64,000 bases of DNA from Latrodectus hesperus (GCA_037975125.1 CM075860.1:46907543-46971542); one strand, 5' to 3'. Counted from the first letter of the stretch, positions 24,001-36,328 are shown. Made by a program: numbers and translations. Notes: generated from the sequence alone by a model not told the origin.

Positions 24001-25068
24001 AAAATTTTACCAATGTTTTAACAAAAAATTTTGATTAAAAATATTTATGCATTTCAAATTTTAACATTAAACAGATTATTTGTATTCTTTGTTGATCATT
24101 TATAATTCTTTGTTGGTTTTCTCGATTACAAATTTTAAGTTTTAATATTGTAAAAAAAATTGAATTTTTCTTGAACAGAGATCGATTAAAATATTTTTAA
24201 TCATAAAGTGATTGTTTCTTTCGTCACTGTTAAGATTATAATTACGGCACTTTATTACAATTCTCATTAGTTTAAAATATCATTGATAAAACGTTTCATC
24301 AATGTCACATCCTATTTTAATGGAGTCGTAATTCAACCTTGTTGACGAATTTACTGCCTGCATTCAAATTGCATCCTTCGAGCAACAGCAATCAAAGAGA
24401 AGTTCACCATCAAAGTTTGAATGTTGTCGGCGATGAGAAAAAAATCCATGCATGTTTTTTACCATGGTAGTAACAGATAATTGTTGTCCAAAGATTAAAA
24501 AACTTATCCATTGTACCAAAATATATAATAAGTAATTTACCAATAACTAACATGGCAATCAAATAATCTATGAGACCAAACAAATCAAAACAATAATTAT
24601 TTCCGAAATCTGTAAATGGATGGAAGTTTCTGTAAAGCGTGGAATAGAGGGCGTTACTACCGTGGAGATCTAGAAAACTTCCGGCACGAAACTTCCTGCT
24701 TACTATTTCATTATTGTCTTATACCATCGTGCTTAATTTCTGTAGTTTCCATTGCTTTTGAGAAATATTCATTTAAAAGTAATTATCCTATTAAATTTTT
24801 TGAAATGCAGGAAATAAAGGTAGTAGTTGTTGCGAAGCATTTGGTTGCAATATGCGAGCTGGAAAAAATTTACTTTCGCAAGTGAAAATGTTCACATTTC
24901 CAATGGAACCCGATTTACAATCTTTAATTTAATTAGCTGTGTATTAATTCAACTCTTAAAAATAAGACTTAATTTTTATGTGCAATAAAAACCAAGACAT
25001 GTTTAAAATATTAATAAACAACAAGTAAATAAACACATGATAACAATTTTGTTCTACTCATTATTGAT
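21093..25068. other. Upstream region of HDAC11 (5' exon and promoter expected here)
   Basis: About 4 kb of AT-rich DNA. A less AT-rich patch at 22550-22735 contains TTGGCGAGATTC and TTGGCGACATTTTTG, which resemble a stretch of the LTR at 34.48 kb, so it may be repeat-derived. No first exon can be assigned from sequence alone. Confidence 0.4.
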
Positions 25069-25168
25069 ACTGTTACAAGTTTATAAATAATGATTATATT
25101 TGTCTTAAAATATATCAGACAGCGGATTTCCTAATGATTTGGCAACAGTTGGTGAAATTCTTGGCGAC
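25069..25168 (+). mobile_element. LTR fragment, same family as the 34.3-kb solo LTR
   Basis: It starts TGTTACAAGTTTATAAATAA and matches the first about 50 bp of the LTR at 34325. It then matches that LTR's later GCGGATTTCCTAA and TTGGCAAC blocks, with an internal part missing. Confidence 0.75.
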
Positions 25169-25469
25169 TTAAGCCCCTATTACATTAGAGTTGCCCAGAT
25201 TTCAGTTTGCGCAACTCTCGTAGACTTAACATTACGTGACGTCACAGCTTAAAATTTGAGCAACTCGTTCTTTTTGTCCAATGAATGCTTGAGATTTCTT
25301 TCAGGTTTGCTGTAAGAAAATAACAGCTTTACTAGATTTTATAATAGATCCCTTTTTTGGCTAACATTTTTAAGGTTGCCATATTTTACTCAGAATGTCC
25401 ACATTTCATAATGAATTCTTATTTGGGAATTGAATTTGTAGCCAAATTTTATTTACTATACGCCATCTT

Positions 25470-25500
25470 GCTTCGTGTGAAGTGAAGCTTCACACGAAGC
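25470..25500. repeat. Inverted repeat, 13-bp arms
   Basis: GCTTCGTGTGAAG, a TGAAG spacer and the exact reverse complement CTTCACACGAAGC. CRE-like TGACGTCA sites lie on either side, at about 25235 and 25503. Confidence 0.85.
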
Positions 25501-25768
25501 GTTGACGTCACACGTTACATCACACGTTGAAGAAAAGGATAAAAATAAAAGTGATATCTGAACTGCCTTTTCGTTTCCTGGGTGCGAACAGGAATGGATT
25601 TCAACTACCAAGCAAATAGGGCCTGCGTACGATATTTTATCGCCATGAAAAAGAGAAAAGTTGGCTCATTACGCATACACTTTCCCAACTTGACCCCAGA
25701 GTAGTAGTGTAACGTCTTTAGGAATCAACTAGGATTGCTCTTTTCTCATTCAGTTTGCCTTGCAATAT

Positions 25769-25771
<3 letters not shown>

Positions 25772-25865
<94 letters not shown>

Positions 25866-25903
25866 TAGATAGATAGATAGATAGATATATATACATATAT
25901 ATG
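25772..25903. repeat. (TA)n / (GATA)n compound microsatellite
   Basis: About 90 bp of TA followed by six GATA units and a short TA tail. Confidence 0.98.
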
Positions 25904-27576
25904 AGAAAAATCTTAAGAGTTGCATTTTCTTATTTCCAGCTGAAAAATTATAAAAAGTAGATGATTATTATATGCTGAAAATAGTTTAAAATCCTCTAAC
26001 AAATGCTTAGTTCAAGTGCGTAAACGATTAAGAAATTAAATTCGAATGAAGAAAACACTTTTAAAAGAAGCACAAAAATTAAAAATACATATATAAATAC
26101 TTTAATAGGAAAATATAAATTTGATGGTGATGGAAAAAAATAATTTATTTATTTATATACCGATATAAAGATGAGAAAAATATATAGCTAAATTGTCGCT
26201 TGATACTTTAAAATGAACACTATAAGATCATCAAAATTTTATGATTTTTAGCGAGTTATAATGAGAATAAATACGCTAAGAATTAATATAAAAACAATAT
26301 TTAAAGATGATGTTATAAATTTGGCTGCAGGCTTGGAGCTCTGATGTTGGATACCCGGAGTTCTGAAATTTTGTTACAGATGAAAAAAGTTTAAGAAATT
26401 TGTAAATGGTATATACATTTAATTTAGATGAAATGTGAGACCCTAATCTATTTTACGACATTTCGAGGAATTTAGAGTATTTTGTAATGTTTATGATTTT
26501 ATTGAGAAACACATTCTATTGTTGAGATGCTAAACTTTAGCACATATACACACAAAAAAGATCATTTGCTTATTCCCAAAGTGAAGATTAAATTTAATTC
26601 TTAAATTAAAGACTCTATTTTTCTTGAAGTGAATTCACTTCTTCAGATACAAATGACATCGCCATATTTGAACTCAAAAGTTCGGATTATATGTTAGGTT
26701 ATATTGTTTTTAAAGTTTGCTTAGAAATATATCAAGAAACAAAGTCGAGATGCCTGATCAATTTAAATAGAGAGGTTTCCATTCCTACAAAAATCATTGA
26801 TAGAAATTATAAACGAAATATACGGAATTTTCCGTAAATTTTGTATCGAAATATTTTATAAAGCTAGAAAAGTTATTCCAAAGTTAATAAATAAACAACA
26901 TTATTTTCTTTTTTTTTTAAGAGATAAGAAATTCGGCATTTTTGTCTATTTGAAGATATTTTTAAAAGTGAAGTATATTTAGAGAGAAGCGCAACTGTTT
27001 TGCTTTCTCATAAGGCCCATTAAAAAAGAATCAAATCTCGTAAAATCAAAGCAAATTGAAATTATATCAAGAAAAATAAATAAGTATATTTTATATTTTT
27101 ATTTGAACATTGATATTAAGTTTTGATCATTTAATGAATAATAACAAAATTGATCAATTTTTTTATGCATCTGTATATTCTTCTGCTGAACAGTAAATAG
27201 AGTATTTCTTCCCAAAATCTCCGAGCAGAGCTTTTTCTCTCTCATTGCCTGACTAAGCTCACAACGGATATTTCCGGTGTCAAATTTGAGAAGCATTTGA
27301 GCCAGCCCTAGTTTTCCTCACCCATGAGATTTACAGACCAGTGTCCAGAAAGGAATACCCTGAGGCGAGAGGGGACAAACAAACTGACCACATATGCGGA
27401 GAAAATCTGCGTCAGAACATGCTGAAGGAAATTAGGATGTCGGGGGTTATATTGTTTACTTTATTGCGGTTAAGTGGTCTTCTCATTCCCCACTTAAAAT
27501 TCGCCCCCATTGAGATAGGAACTATTTTTTTCTTTGTAAACAGGTGCTTTGGCGTGGCTTATGAGTTTAAATTCAC
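25904..27576. other. Intergenic, nothing assigned
   Basis: AT-rich sequence up to 27300, then a less AT-rich block (27300-27730) of unknown nature that contains the palindrome at 27577. No coding motif is recognised in the 109-codon frame at 27341-27670. Confidence 0.4.
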
Positions 27577-27608
27577 CATGGAGGAAGGAATATATTCCTT
27601 CCTCCATG
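27577..27608. repeat. Perfect 32-bp palindrome with no spacer
   Basis: CATGGAGGAAGGAATA is followed directly by its exact reverse complement. A weaker inverted pair, GTAAAGGAA/TTCCTTTAC, sits about 180 bp downstream (27786-27812). Confidence 0.95.
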
Positions 27609-28088
27609 AAATTCACCAATCAGTTCCTTCAGGCTTTGTAAGAAGGACTGCCCCCAAACAACTGCGCTAGGTGGCGCTGAAGCTCGTTTCTAGATTTATT
27701 TTGAGGAAGGATTCCCCGGGGAAAGATAATCTTTGCCGACGTGAAAAATCAATGCTAATTAGCAAAAAATAGATATTTCTAAACAGGTAAAGGAAACAAA
27801 TGTATTCCTTTACATAGTCCGCTTCAACTACAGTTTTTGAAAACTTATTTCAAACTTTTTACTTAAATGAAAGTTTGGATAATTGAATTGTATTAAAACA
27901 AAATTAATAATTTATTGCTGGAATGTTACAAAAGATGTAATTTTAGTACTTAAGAATTTAATTTCCTAATGAAAATTAATAGCCGTTGTCTCTGCTTCTA
28001 TTTATTTTGTCACAGCAAATTAATTATTCATAAATTTTAAAAATTCAAGGTATACAATGATATATTTAAAATTCATACTGAAATTTAT

Positions 28089-28342
28089 TGCACATGTGCC
28101 ATATAATCCATGATGCTAAATTCTGAGACTGGCGATTTTTTGGCGGATTTTCTTATGTATCTGGTAATCTCGTTTTTATTACGTCATACACATGGAGGCA
28201 TATAAGAATTATGCAAAAAATTCTGTGGTAACCCTAGTATTTACGTCATCGCGCAGATCACGATACGTCATCTTGGCAACATTTCTTCATCCCCAACAAA
28301 AATTTAATAATTTGGAATCATGGATTATACGGCACCTGTGCC
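28089..28342. mobile_element. MITE-like element with 34-bp terminal inverted repeats
   Basis: The left end TGCACATGTGCCATATAATC is mirrored at the right by a reverse complement beginning GGCACAGGTGCCGTATAATC. The ends agree at about 29 of 34 positions and the element is 254 bp with no coding capacity. It contains three CRE-like TACGTCAT sites (about 28180, 28242 and 28264). No clear target duplication was found. Confidence 0.65.
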
Positions 28343-29870
28343 ACATTTATAAATTCTTTTACTCATATATCAATTAAAAAATTTATATATTTTGTAATAA
28401 AATTTGTGGTAAAATGTTATTTTTACGAAGATATTTTTTAGTAAAGAAGAAAATTAGTTTGAGTCATTGTCGGCTGAGAGCAATGCGCGCAGAGAAAATC
28501 TTTTTTAAAAAATGTCAACCTAAGATTTCTGAAACATTATTTGCATCTAATGACTAGGTAATATTGAAATATTTTTATATCATGTAATTATTTTCCCTAC
28601 TATATTTGTCTAAAGTATCACATAAATCAAGATTTAAGACTTTAGAATATTTTTCGCCATTTCCATTTCCAAAACAAAATTGCTTTCAAAATACATCGAA
28701 TATGAGAAACATTCGTGTTCTTGACTCATCAAAGTGGTACTCTTGTTGTTGCCATTTCATCAAACTTAGTTATTATTGCAAACGATGCAGAACAGTCATC
28801 TCATAAAAAAATGCATCAAAACTATTTGCAATGAGTGGATATGAAAGTGCTTAATGATAGGGATATTTGCAGCATACATTTCGGATAAACCTTAAATTAT
28901 CCTTCTTTAATAATAACTGTAACCGTTGTATTTTTCACCGAATGAAACTTCCGTCGTCCGAAATTGTCTAGATGATATCGATTTGAGTTTTGTATCTACC
29001 TATAATCATCTATACTGATATATTTAAATTTTTGTTTTAAAGGAAAATTTTGTGGAAATAGAAATAACATAAAAGCAACTTTTTCAAATATTTATTTTAA
29101 TATTGATATTTCTCGTTAACAGTGAGATCTGTGATGATTATCCTATAGGTATTTCTTAATGCATAGCAACATTTTTCGTATTAATTTTACTTGATTCAGC
29201 AAGACAAGCATTCGAATCTTGAGGAAATTTCGTTAAATTTAATTTATAAGCCAATACTATATATTCAACAAATTAATTAAAGTTAAAAAAATTATTAGTT
29301 ATTAGTATATTTGATGTAAAACTTTTCTAATACACATTACCCAATCTGATAACTGGCTAAAGTGTTGTAGTAAATATGTGTTATTCTTGTTTTAAATTCA
29401 AAAATTCAATGATTCTCAAGCATGCATATTTGCAGTGGCTCAAAATAGCTTTATCTTGTAGGCCTCTATTGACTTAACTCTCTCTTACAAAGTATGAGAT
29501 ATAAGTCACCAATTTAAATTGATATACCAATTTGCTTTGCAGTTTTAATTTCTGCTGTTGTAAAAACAGGAGAAGAATATGGGAAACCCTTTAATAGCAT
29601 AAAGTTGTTGCCCATACAAGGGATATTGTTTTTCACTAAAGATTATATGGATAAATAAACGACACAGTCCCATGACAAAAAAAGTAAAACCGAGAAAACT
29701 ATCAAGTTTTTACTACAATTTTATACAAAGATACAAATGGTGCGTACAGAAATTCCATTTTACAGTTAGTATGATGTGCGGAATCAGAGAGTAGCGACTC
29801 GAACACAGAAATGTATTCATGCTGAAAGCTACCGTGTTTAATGCTTAGTAGTGTTATCGTTTTTACTAAT
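28343..29870. other. Intergenic, nothing assigned
   Basis: AT-rich DNA. The short frame at 28606-28806 has several cysteines but no recognised domain. Confidence 0.4.
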
Positions 29871-29872
29871 GA

Positions 29873-30150
29873 CACTTGGACAAGCTCGCTATGCCTTAGC
29901 TATGCGAATTTAAGTCAGTAGGGTGTGTCTTTCACTTAATCAGAGCACCACGAAGGTGAAAGTACGACTTTGCTCTTCAAATCCTCCGATAGATGGCTCC
30001 ACCAGAGGATCTACTTTCTCAATTTTGACATTAATCTGAAGGGAGAGGAAATTTCTTCCAGACCTTTGCACTCATGGCAACTGCTCTGCGACCGTCCACA
30101 GGACTTTCGATTCCACAGATTTTACGAGCACATGTATAGTGAGAATGTGC
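29873..30150 (-). mobile_element. SINE body, headless copy of the 50.3-kb SINE family
   Basis: It shares CACGAAGGTGAAAGTACGAC and several other blocks with 50269-50510, including a CCATGGTAACTGCTC-like block and the ATTTxACGAGCAC block. The tRNA-like head seen in the 50.5-kb copy is missing. Confidence 0.75.
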
Positions 30151-30656
30151 ATTTATGTTTCAAATTTGACTTTGAGCTTTCTATTTTCAGCAATTGAATC
30201 ATGTTGAACGTAACAAATATTTTATGATGGTTCAAAATGTGTATGTATTTTTGACGTATTTCAAATACTAAATTTACTGCGATATATTTTGCGCTAAGTA
30301 TTTTTTCTAAACACTGTGGACCACTCTGTAATTGACAAGGATGATCAAGTGAAGTTGTTGATACCTGATCTGGCACCCTAATCCCCCTACCACTGAACGC
30401 CAATCGATGGATGTTAAAGCCTACGGAACTTTTCACATGTATAGACCTTCTCAACGCGACTGTCTTCAACTCTCGCATTCAGCACAAAATGAATAAATTT
30501 TAAATTTTGGTAAAACAAACTAGATATTTGCTCCCATTTGTGCATAAAATTTGGTGACTATAGGTATGACAATATAATATAACACTCTATCAGACATTTT
30601 TCTTCTTAATATAAATATATTGTCATTCCATTATGTGTGTATTATGTTGACAATTT

Positions 30657-30995
30657 TGAAGACCATGGGAGACCTGCTTGGTTATGGCGTTCCCTCTCGT
30701 TATCAGAAAATAGCGAGTTCGAATCCCGACCCAACGAAATTCATTAAAGACGGCAAGATCATGTAAAATATATTGTTATCGTAATTTCATCCATATGAAA
30801 TGATACCTCTGTCGGAGGCCGGTGAAGTTTGGGGAATATTCTGTTGGATATCATCTTCTAAATTATCGAAATCGAAGACCCTCCCACTTCTGGGGCTGTG
30901 ATAGCACCCCCACTTGCTGCCCTACTGTATAAGTTACCATCACTTCCTATCCTCGAAGTGTTAAATGGGTGGAAAATCCTAAAGGTAGCAGGGTT
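30657..30995 (+). mobile_element. tRNA-derived SINE
   Basis: The head contains an A-box-like TGGTTATGGCGTTCCC and a clear B box GAGTTCGAATCCCGA at normal internal-promoter spacing, followed by a non-tRNA body. It cannot fold into a full tRNA. It is a different family from the 50.3-kb SINE. Confidence 0.7.
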
Positions 30996-31414
30996 TTAGA
31001 AAAAATGTTGATAATTTATTATGCTTATATGAACAACTAAAATTCCAATGAAGTAATTCATTACTTTTGTGGTAGTGTTATGTCAAAAAAATAATTATTT
31101 TCCATAAGAAATATGTTGCGCAGCTAAAATCTACGCAAAAAAAGAACACCTACAAAAATAGTGACATTTGCATTCGTAAGTCGTAACTCACATTACAATG
31201 AATAGTTGCCTGTAATCCAAGGTTATGATATGCGCAGTTTTATTTTTAGTTTTCCTTTCAGTAATATTTCAAAAAGCAATGCTTTTTTCTTTGTAAAAAA
31301 AAGGAGAATATAAAAAATAGTAAAAATTAGATATTATATGAAATATTATACAAAGCTAACAATATATCGATTGATAGAGCATTTACGTTAATATATATCT
31401 ATATATATTAACAG

Positions 31415-31416
<2 letters not shown>

Positions 31417-31506
<90 letters not shown>
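31417..31506. repeat. (TA)n microsatellite
   Basis: About 90 bp of pure alternating TA. Confidence 0.98.
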
Positions 31507-31508
<2 letters not shown>

Positions 31509-31839
31509 GAAATTCAGCTATATAAACTTGACCACGCCTTTTTAGAAAGATATTCAGTTTCATATAATAAATGATATAATAAAACTAAACGTAATATACG
31601 TCAAAACAGAATTATTTATTTTTTAATGATGATCATATTCTTTCGAAATAGTTTAAGTCAGTTAACTATTTGCTTTCTGTCTCAAACAATATGCAAGATT
31701 TGCAATGTTGAGTTTTAAAAAATTTTACATCAAAACTATTTTTAAAAAATGCGTGGGTGTCCTTTTTCTTATTATTTAAAAATATCGTTTTTAAAATTTT
31801 ATTATCTTAAAAAATTTAAAAAAAAGATATTTTTATATT

Positions 31840-33415
31840 TAACTGTTTTCGCGACATACCTGAAAAACATTTTAGAGTCAAAAATTCAAAATTCTTCGAT
31901 GCTTTTTTTAAATAAAAGAAATTATAGCTTGAAATATAATTTTGATAAATCTTAATAACACGATGTTTTTATTTGTTATTATTAAAAAAATTATATTTAA
32001 GGATTTATCAAAATAATACTTTATAGTAAAAAAATAATTCATAATGTATTATTTTAATAAATCTTAATAAAGCGATGTTCTTATTTGTTGTTATTGAAAA
32101 AATGGTACTTACGTATTAACGCCATCACAGCCATATTTGGCGGTTTTTAAGTGCCGCCAATCTTCGCCTAAAATTTTTCCTACAAATTATAAAATAAAAC
32201 ATTTTATTAAAAATCAAACCACTTTATTTAAAACAAAGTGTTCAATTGTATCGCGGTGGAAAATGGGCCGATATAGAGTTTAACATAGATTCAAAACAGT
32301 CTATTTTCTTTCATCTGATGCTGTCGCTATATTAACTCTGATAAATAAGATTCCAAATGATGTCTCGCTGTCCTCCTATATATCTGGTTCCTCCATTTAG
32401 CACTGCCCCACATTCTCTCAACTGTTTTTGTATGAACTCCTGTATCAGGATGAATAAAATTGCATTTATTATTAAGCTTAGCATGTATGAATCCTTCTCT
32501 TTCTTTTCTATTTGTTTGGTAACCTTCCCAACTGTCAGAATAAATTGTGCTACCATCGGCAATGTTTTCAATATTTTGTTTTTCAAAAAGGGTAGAGCCA
32601 GTTCTATTAGGAACAGTGACAACAAACAAATCTTTTGCTTCTCTGCATGTGCCACCAAGCACCCACTGTTCGGGTAATACTCGACGTCAATTATTTTTAC
32701 TTTTAGTAAACAAACTTTCATCAATTTACACAATGCAATCTGGTCTACCTACCTTCTTGTTTGATATATTTTCCATATCCAAGACACATAATTCACGCAT
32801 GTAATTGTTCCCATCTATAACAGTTTCATCTGTTAAAACAAGTTGCTTTTCACAAAATTTAATCGACATCTACTCCTTGCGCCAGCAGTATATGAATCTC
32901 AAAGCTGAACAAAATGGAATTCTAGTTCCCTCAAACCAGTTGTCTTTTCTAAGTCCCACTTGCTCTCTCTCTGATCACACTGTCTTAAATTAAATTTCCT
33001 AAAATTACGATTACCAAAATAAAGCTTCATGTCATGGGAATTGGTACATTTTCGTCTTTTCGGTAAAATATTTCTCTCCTGAAAAAATGTAATTGCATCT
33101 TGTTCTGTTTGTGGCAAATCCTATGTATGCATTTTTTTAGCTCTAAGAAATGGCGTCAAAAATCAGCAAACAACAAGGAATCCAAAAGATAACTGTGTGC
33201 GCGTGTGCAAACAAGATTGATCTTTATTGGCGCATCGTGTAGATTGGCGAGAGTTAAAAACCACACCAAATCTGGCTTGCGGTGGCGTTAATACGCGTAA
33301 GTACCGAAAAAATTATATTAAGAATTATGAAAATAATATTTTATAAAAAATACATCGTAAAATATTATTTTGATAAATCTTAATAACGCAACGTTGTTAT
33401 TTGTGTAAAAAGTGA
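31840..33415. repeat. Roughly 110-bp tandem repeat split by a Merlin insertion
   Basis: The key block, ATAAATCTTAATAA followed by CGATG, starts at about 31944, 32056 and 33372. The first spacing is 112 bp. After removing the transposon plus one target copy, the second is about 106 bp. The sequence just right of the transposon continues the unit interrupted at its left. Confidence 0.8.
32104..33305 (-). mobile_element. Merlin (ISXO2-like) DNA transposon with 8-bp target duplication
   Basis: 1202 bp. The terminal inverted repeats start GGTACTTACG at both ends and stay alignable for about 60 bp. They are flanked by the exact duplication GAAAAAAT (32096-32103 and 33306-33313), the length known for Merlin. 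The minus strand encodes a decayed IS1595/ISXO2-type transposase. An N-terminal zinc-ribbon-like part, ILPKRRKC to NLRQC, lies at 33117-32899, then DETVIDGNNYMRELC, IDESLFTKSKNN, VLGGTCREAKDLFVVTVPNR, IYSDSWEGYQ and HTKTVERMWG. The DDE residues are visible in IDES, YSDSW and VERMW. Two in-frame stops (one just before IDES, one after KSKNN) and frameshifts make it inactive. Confidence 0.93.
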
Positions 33416-34324
33416 ACAAGCTACTATTTTGAGCTCACATCTTTGCCAGATTTAGGATTACATTATTTAGAGAATTTAAAGGAAAATAAAACATTCCTCA
33501 TGGAGAAAAGCAAAGTTCACACAAAGCGCGCACAGTACATATATTTAAGCAACAATCCATATTCCAACTGTAGGCTATTTGCGATTATTAATTTTTAGTT
33601 TATTCGAAGCAGTATAAAAGTTTTAGGAAAGGAAAAAGGTACAGAAGGCGATCGGTTAGCGAGCAGTTTGAACTGCGAACAAATTGGAAAACGAACACTC
33701 ACATGAAAATTTTTGTGTCCGGACAACGAACTTATGCGAATTCTAACGAACAGTTCTGGGCTCTCGAAGCATTGCCAAACCCAACGGATCAAAAATCGTT
33801 TTTCATCTCTCTTGAATTATGTTACTTGCCTATTAAAAGTTCTATCTTGGAAAAAAAATTGTTTCCTAATAGAACGTGTATAACCAAAGTATAGAACACC
33901 AGTTTCTCTTTTGATTACATTAAAAACGAAGCTGATTTCATTTTAAGCCTTGTTTATTCCCTGTCTCATGTGTAGTCTTGAATAACAAATTCCAGATGGC
34001 AACAACAACAATGTTATTAATCATTTTACTACGAAAATGCTTTTAATTAGTTCCAGAAAATCCTGAAAAAGAGCGAAAAGCAATCGACATTGCACTGTAA
34101 ACAAAAAAAGAAAAGAACTGATTGATATGCAAGATTATGTGTATAATTTTTATATAAACTTAATAAGAAATTATACACACTTTTTTTAATTTCAATTTTA
34201 GAGTGTCTAGAAAGAATTATTCGATTTTACATTTATAATCGGTTGACGAACAATTCGGATAGCGGATACAGCCTTGTAACAGATTATGTTCGTTAACCTA
34301 TTACCCACTGTATCTTTAAGATAT
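33416..34324. other. Intergenic, unassigned
   Basis: The patch at 33600-33790 is less AT-rich and has a TATAAA-like element (CAGTATAAAAG), but it matches nothing I can name. The remainder is plain AT-rich DNA. Confidence 0.4.
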
Positions 34325-34897
34325 TGTTACAAATTTATAAATAATGATTATATTTGTCTTAAAATATCTCAGACAGATTGGAAATTCTCACATTTTGGGC
34401 AAAAATTGCGGTATTTAGACGTGTTGTAGTTTAAAAGCGGATTTCCTAAAGATTTTGCGACTTGGCAACGGTTGGCGAGATTTTTGGCAACATGGAGAGA
34501 AATCGATACTTCTGGAAACATCCATCACCTAAGCTCTAGGACCAATATTTTTCGAGATAGCCTAGAAGCTTCCAGAACCTTGGCAAAATTGGTAGATTTC
34601 TCTGCCAAGTCAGGTATAAATACCGCAGCCCAACATGGAAGAGTCAGTTTTTGTGAAGACAGTCAGTGAGTGAAGACGATTAGTTGTGACTGCTAGTTGT
34701 TCTCTGTCTGAGGTATTTGAGACCTGTGGTTAGAAGCTGTTTCTTATTATATCTGACGAATTGTAGCTGTATAATTGCGATTGTTACAGCGGGAATTTCT
34801 TATATCTAGTGAAATTTTTACGAATAAAAGTCTTGTGTTCATTAAGTGGTTGCTTTATTCAACTCTTAATCGACGCGAACCATTGAAGCTCGGTACA
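34325..34897 (+). mobile_element. Solo LTR of a retrotransposon
   Basis: It begins TGTTACAAAT and ends CGGTACA (TG...CA ends), 573 bp. It carries a TATA box (TATAAATA at about 34615) and AATAAA at 34823 in the expected U3-R-U5 order. Both flanks are ordinary DNA with no internal coding region. The flanking 4 bp are ATAT and ATAC, a 3/4 match. The family is related to the fragment at 25069. Confidence 0.75.
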
Positions 34898-35699
34898 ATA
34901 CTAATCCATATATTTTAGCATCATCAAGAAAATTTTAATTAAATTTATAACACTATAAATGAAAGCATAAATAATACCTTGCTTAATATTTGAAATAATT
35001 TATAGTTCAATCGCGCGCAAAATATATTTCCTGAAATTTAGGAATAAATGCATAAAATTAAAAATTAGTTAAAGAAAATGATTAACAATTGAGATTAATA
35101 ATAGCAAGAGTTAGAATGTGGTTTACAATATATCATTCAGCAACAGTTGAGAATAATTGTTACAATCCCCGAGAAATATGGTAATCCATCAGGATTATTT
35201 AAGTGAAAATTAAAATTTTTTAAAAAAATGTACGGGATCACCACTGATTACATTCTTATTAAATCTCTTATTATACTCTCTTATTATAATTATCAGAATA
35301 AATAACTATATGTGAATAGATAAATACTCATACAGCTAATTCATTAATATGTATAGCTTTAATATCGGATTTGGAGTAACGTTTCATTGCTAATACTATA
35401 CAAAACAATTGTAAGTGAATATAATATATCTAAACATAAAAAGATGAAAAAATTTGATTTCGATTATAATTTTAAGTTCAAATAGATTACAAATTTTCAT
35501 GATAACCAAAATTTGTTATTACAAAAACAGAATAAGAATCAAATTTACCAACACTACGACTTTTTTGAAAACTTCCTAGTAAATAAATAAAACGGTCATG
35601 ATTAAACTTCAAGAATAGAAGTTTTAGAATTATTAAAGTTCAGGAAGATTGATTTCAATTAATAAAAAAATTCTTAGTAAACAAATATCCAACAAAACA

Positions 35700-35990
35700 G
35701 CTTAGAAAAATAGGCAGCCATATTGAATTTAACTCTACGTTTGCTATATTTTGGCAAAATCTTGGCATGCCCAGGATTCATAGTAACTTAGATACCTTTC
35801 TGGGACCAATAATGGCTTATCATGGTAGACTGGGGAAAACTTAGTCCCCATGATAGAACCAACCTTGGCTTGCCCAATATTGGGAAAAACGTGACTTTTA
35901 CTATAGGTCCATTATTGGGGTTATCTTGGCAAGATGGCCTATATTGAGCAAAGCTATTTTGCTACTTTGGCAATAAGAAAGAAGTATTTT
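35700..35990. repeat. Unclassified repeat with recurring TTGGC and ATTGGG motifs
   Basis: The stretch repeats short blocks such as ATCTTGGCATGCCCA, CCTTGGCTTGCCCAATATTG and TTATCTTGGCAAGATGGCC, in both orientations. It looks like a non-coding mobile repeat, but no ends are identified. Confidence 0.4.
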
Positions 35991-36156
35991 TTAATTGTAA
36001 TTTTTTCCGCATGTAAAAGCTTTCAAAGTTATGAAAATTACCTGTTGTTCTAAATAAATAGCTTTCAAATCTTTAACGATATTCCTCCAAAATTTAATCC
36101 GTTGAAAATAGAAGTGGAAAAAAAGAAAAATGAAAAAGACAAGACAAAATATTTCG

Positions 36157-36328
36157 CTAAAGTGAAGAGATCCGTACGGAGGGTAAAATGCGCTAAGCAG
36201 GCGATAAAGCTGTACGATAAGTTTGCGAAACTGGTTTAACGGTTCGGATTACGTATGTATGACGTGCTTTTCGTCTATGAGGTAAAGTGATCGCGTGACA
36301 TGCGCGTTTTGTATGTAACCCCTGAAAC
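36157..36328. repeat. Dispersed repeat, copy 2
   Basis: Homologous to 13757-13925. It is followed by a CRE-like TGACGTCA (about 36351) and by AAGCCCCTATTACATTA (about 36393), a 17-bp block also found at about 25169 near another CRE. Confidence 0.6.

Noticed and set aside
27341..27670. 109-codon plus-strand frame as a gene
   Set aside because: It crosses a 32-bp palindrome and has no recognised motif, splice context or neighbour support.
30122..30478. 118-codon minus-strand frame
   Set aside because: It overlaps SINE sequence and ordinary flank; no recognised domain.
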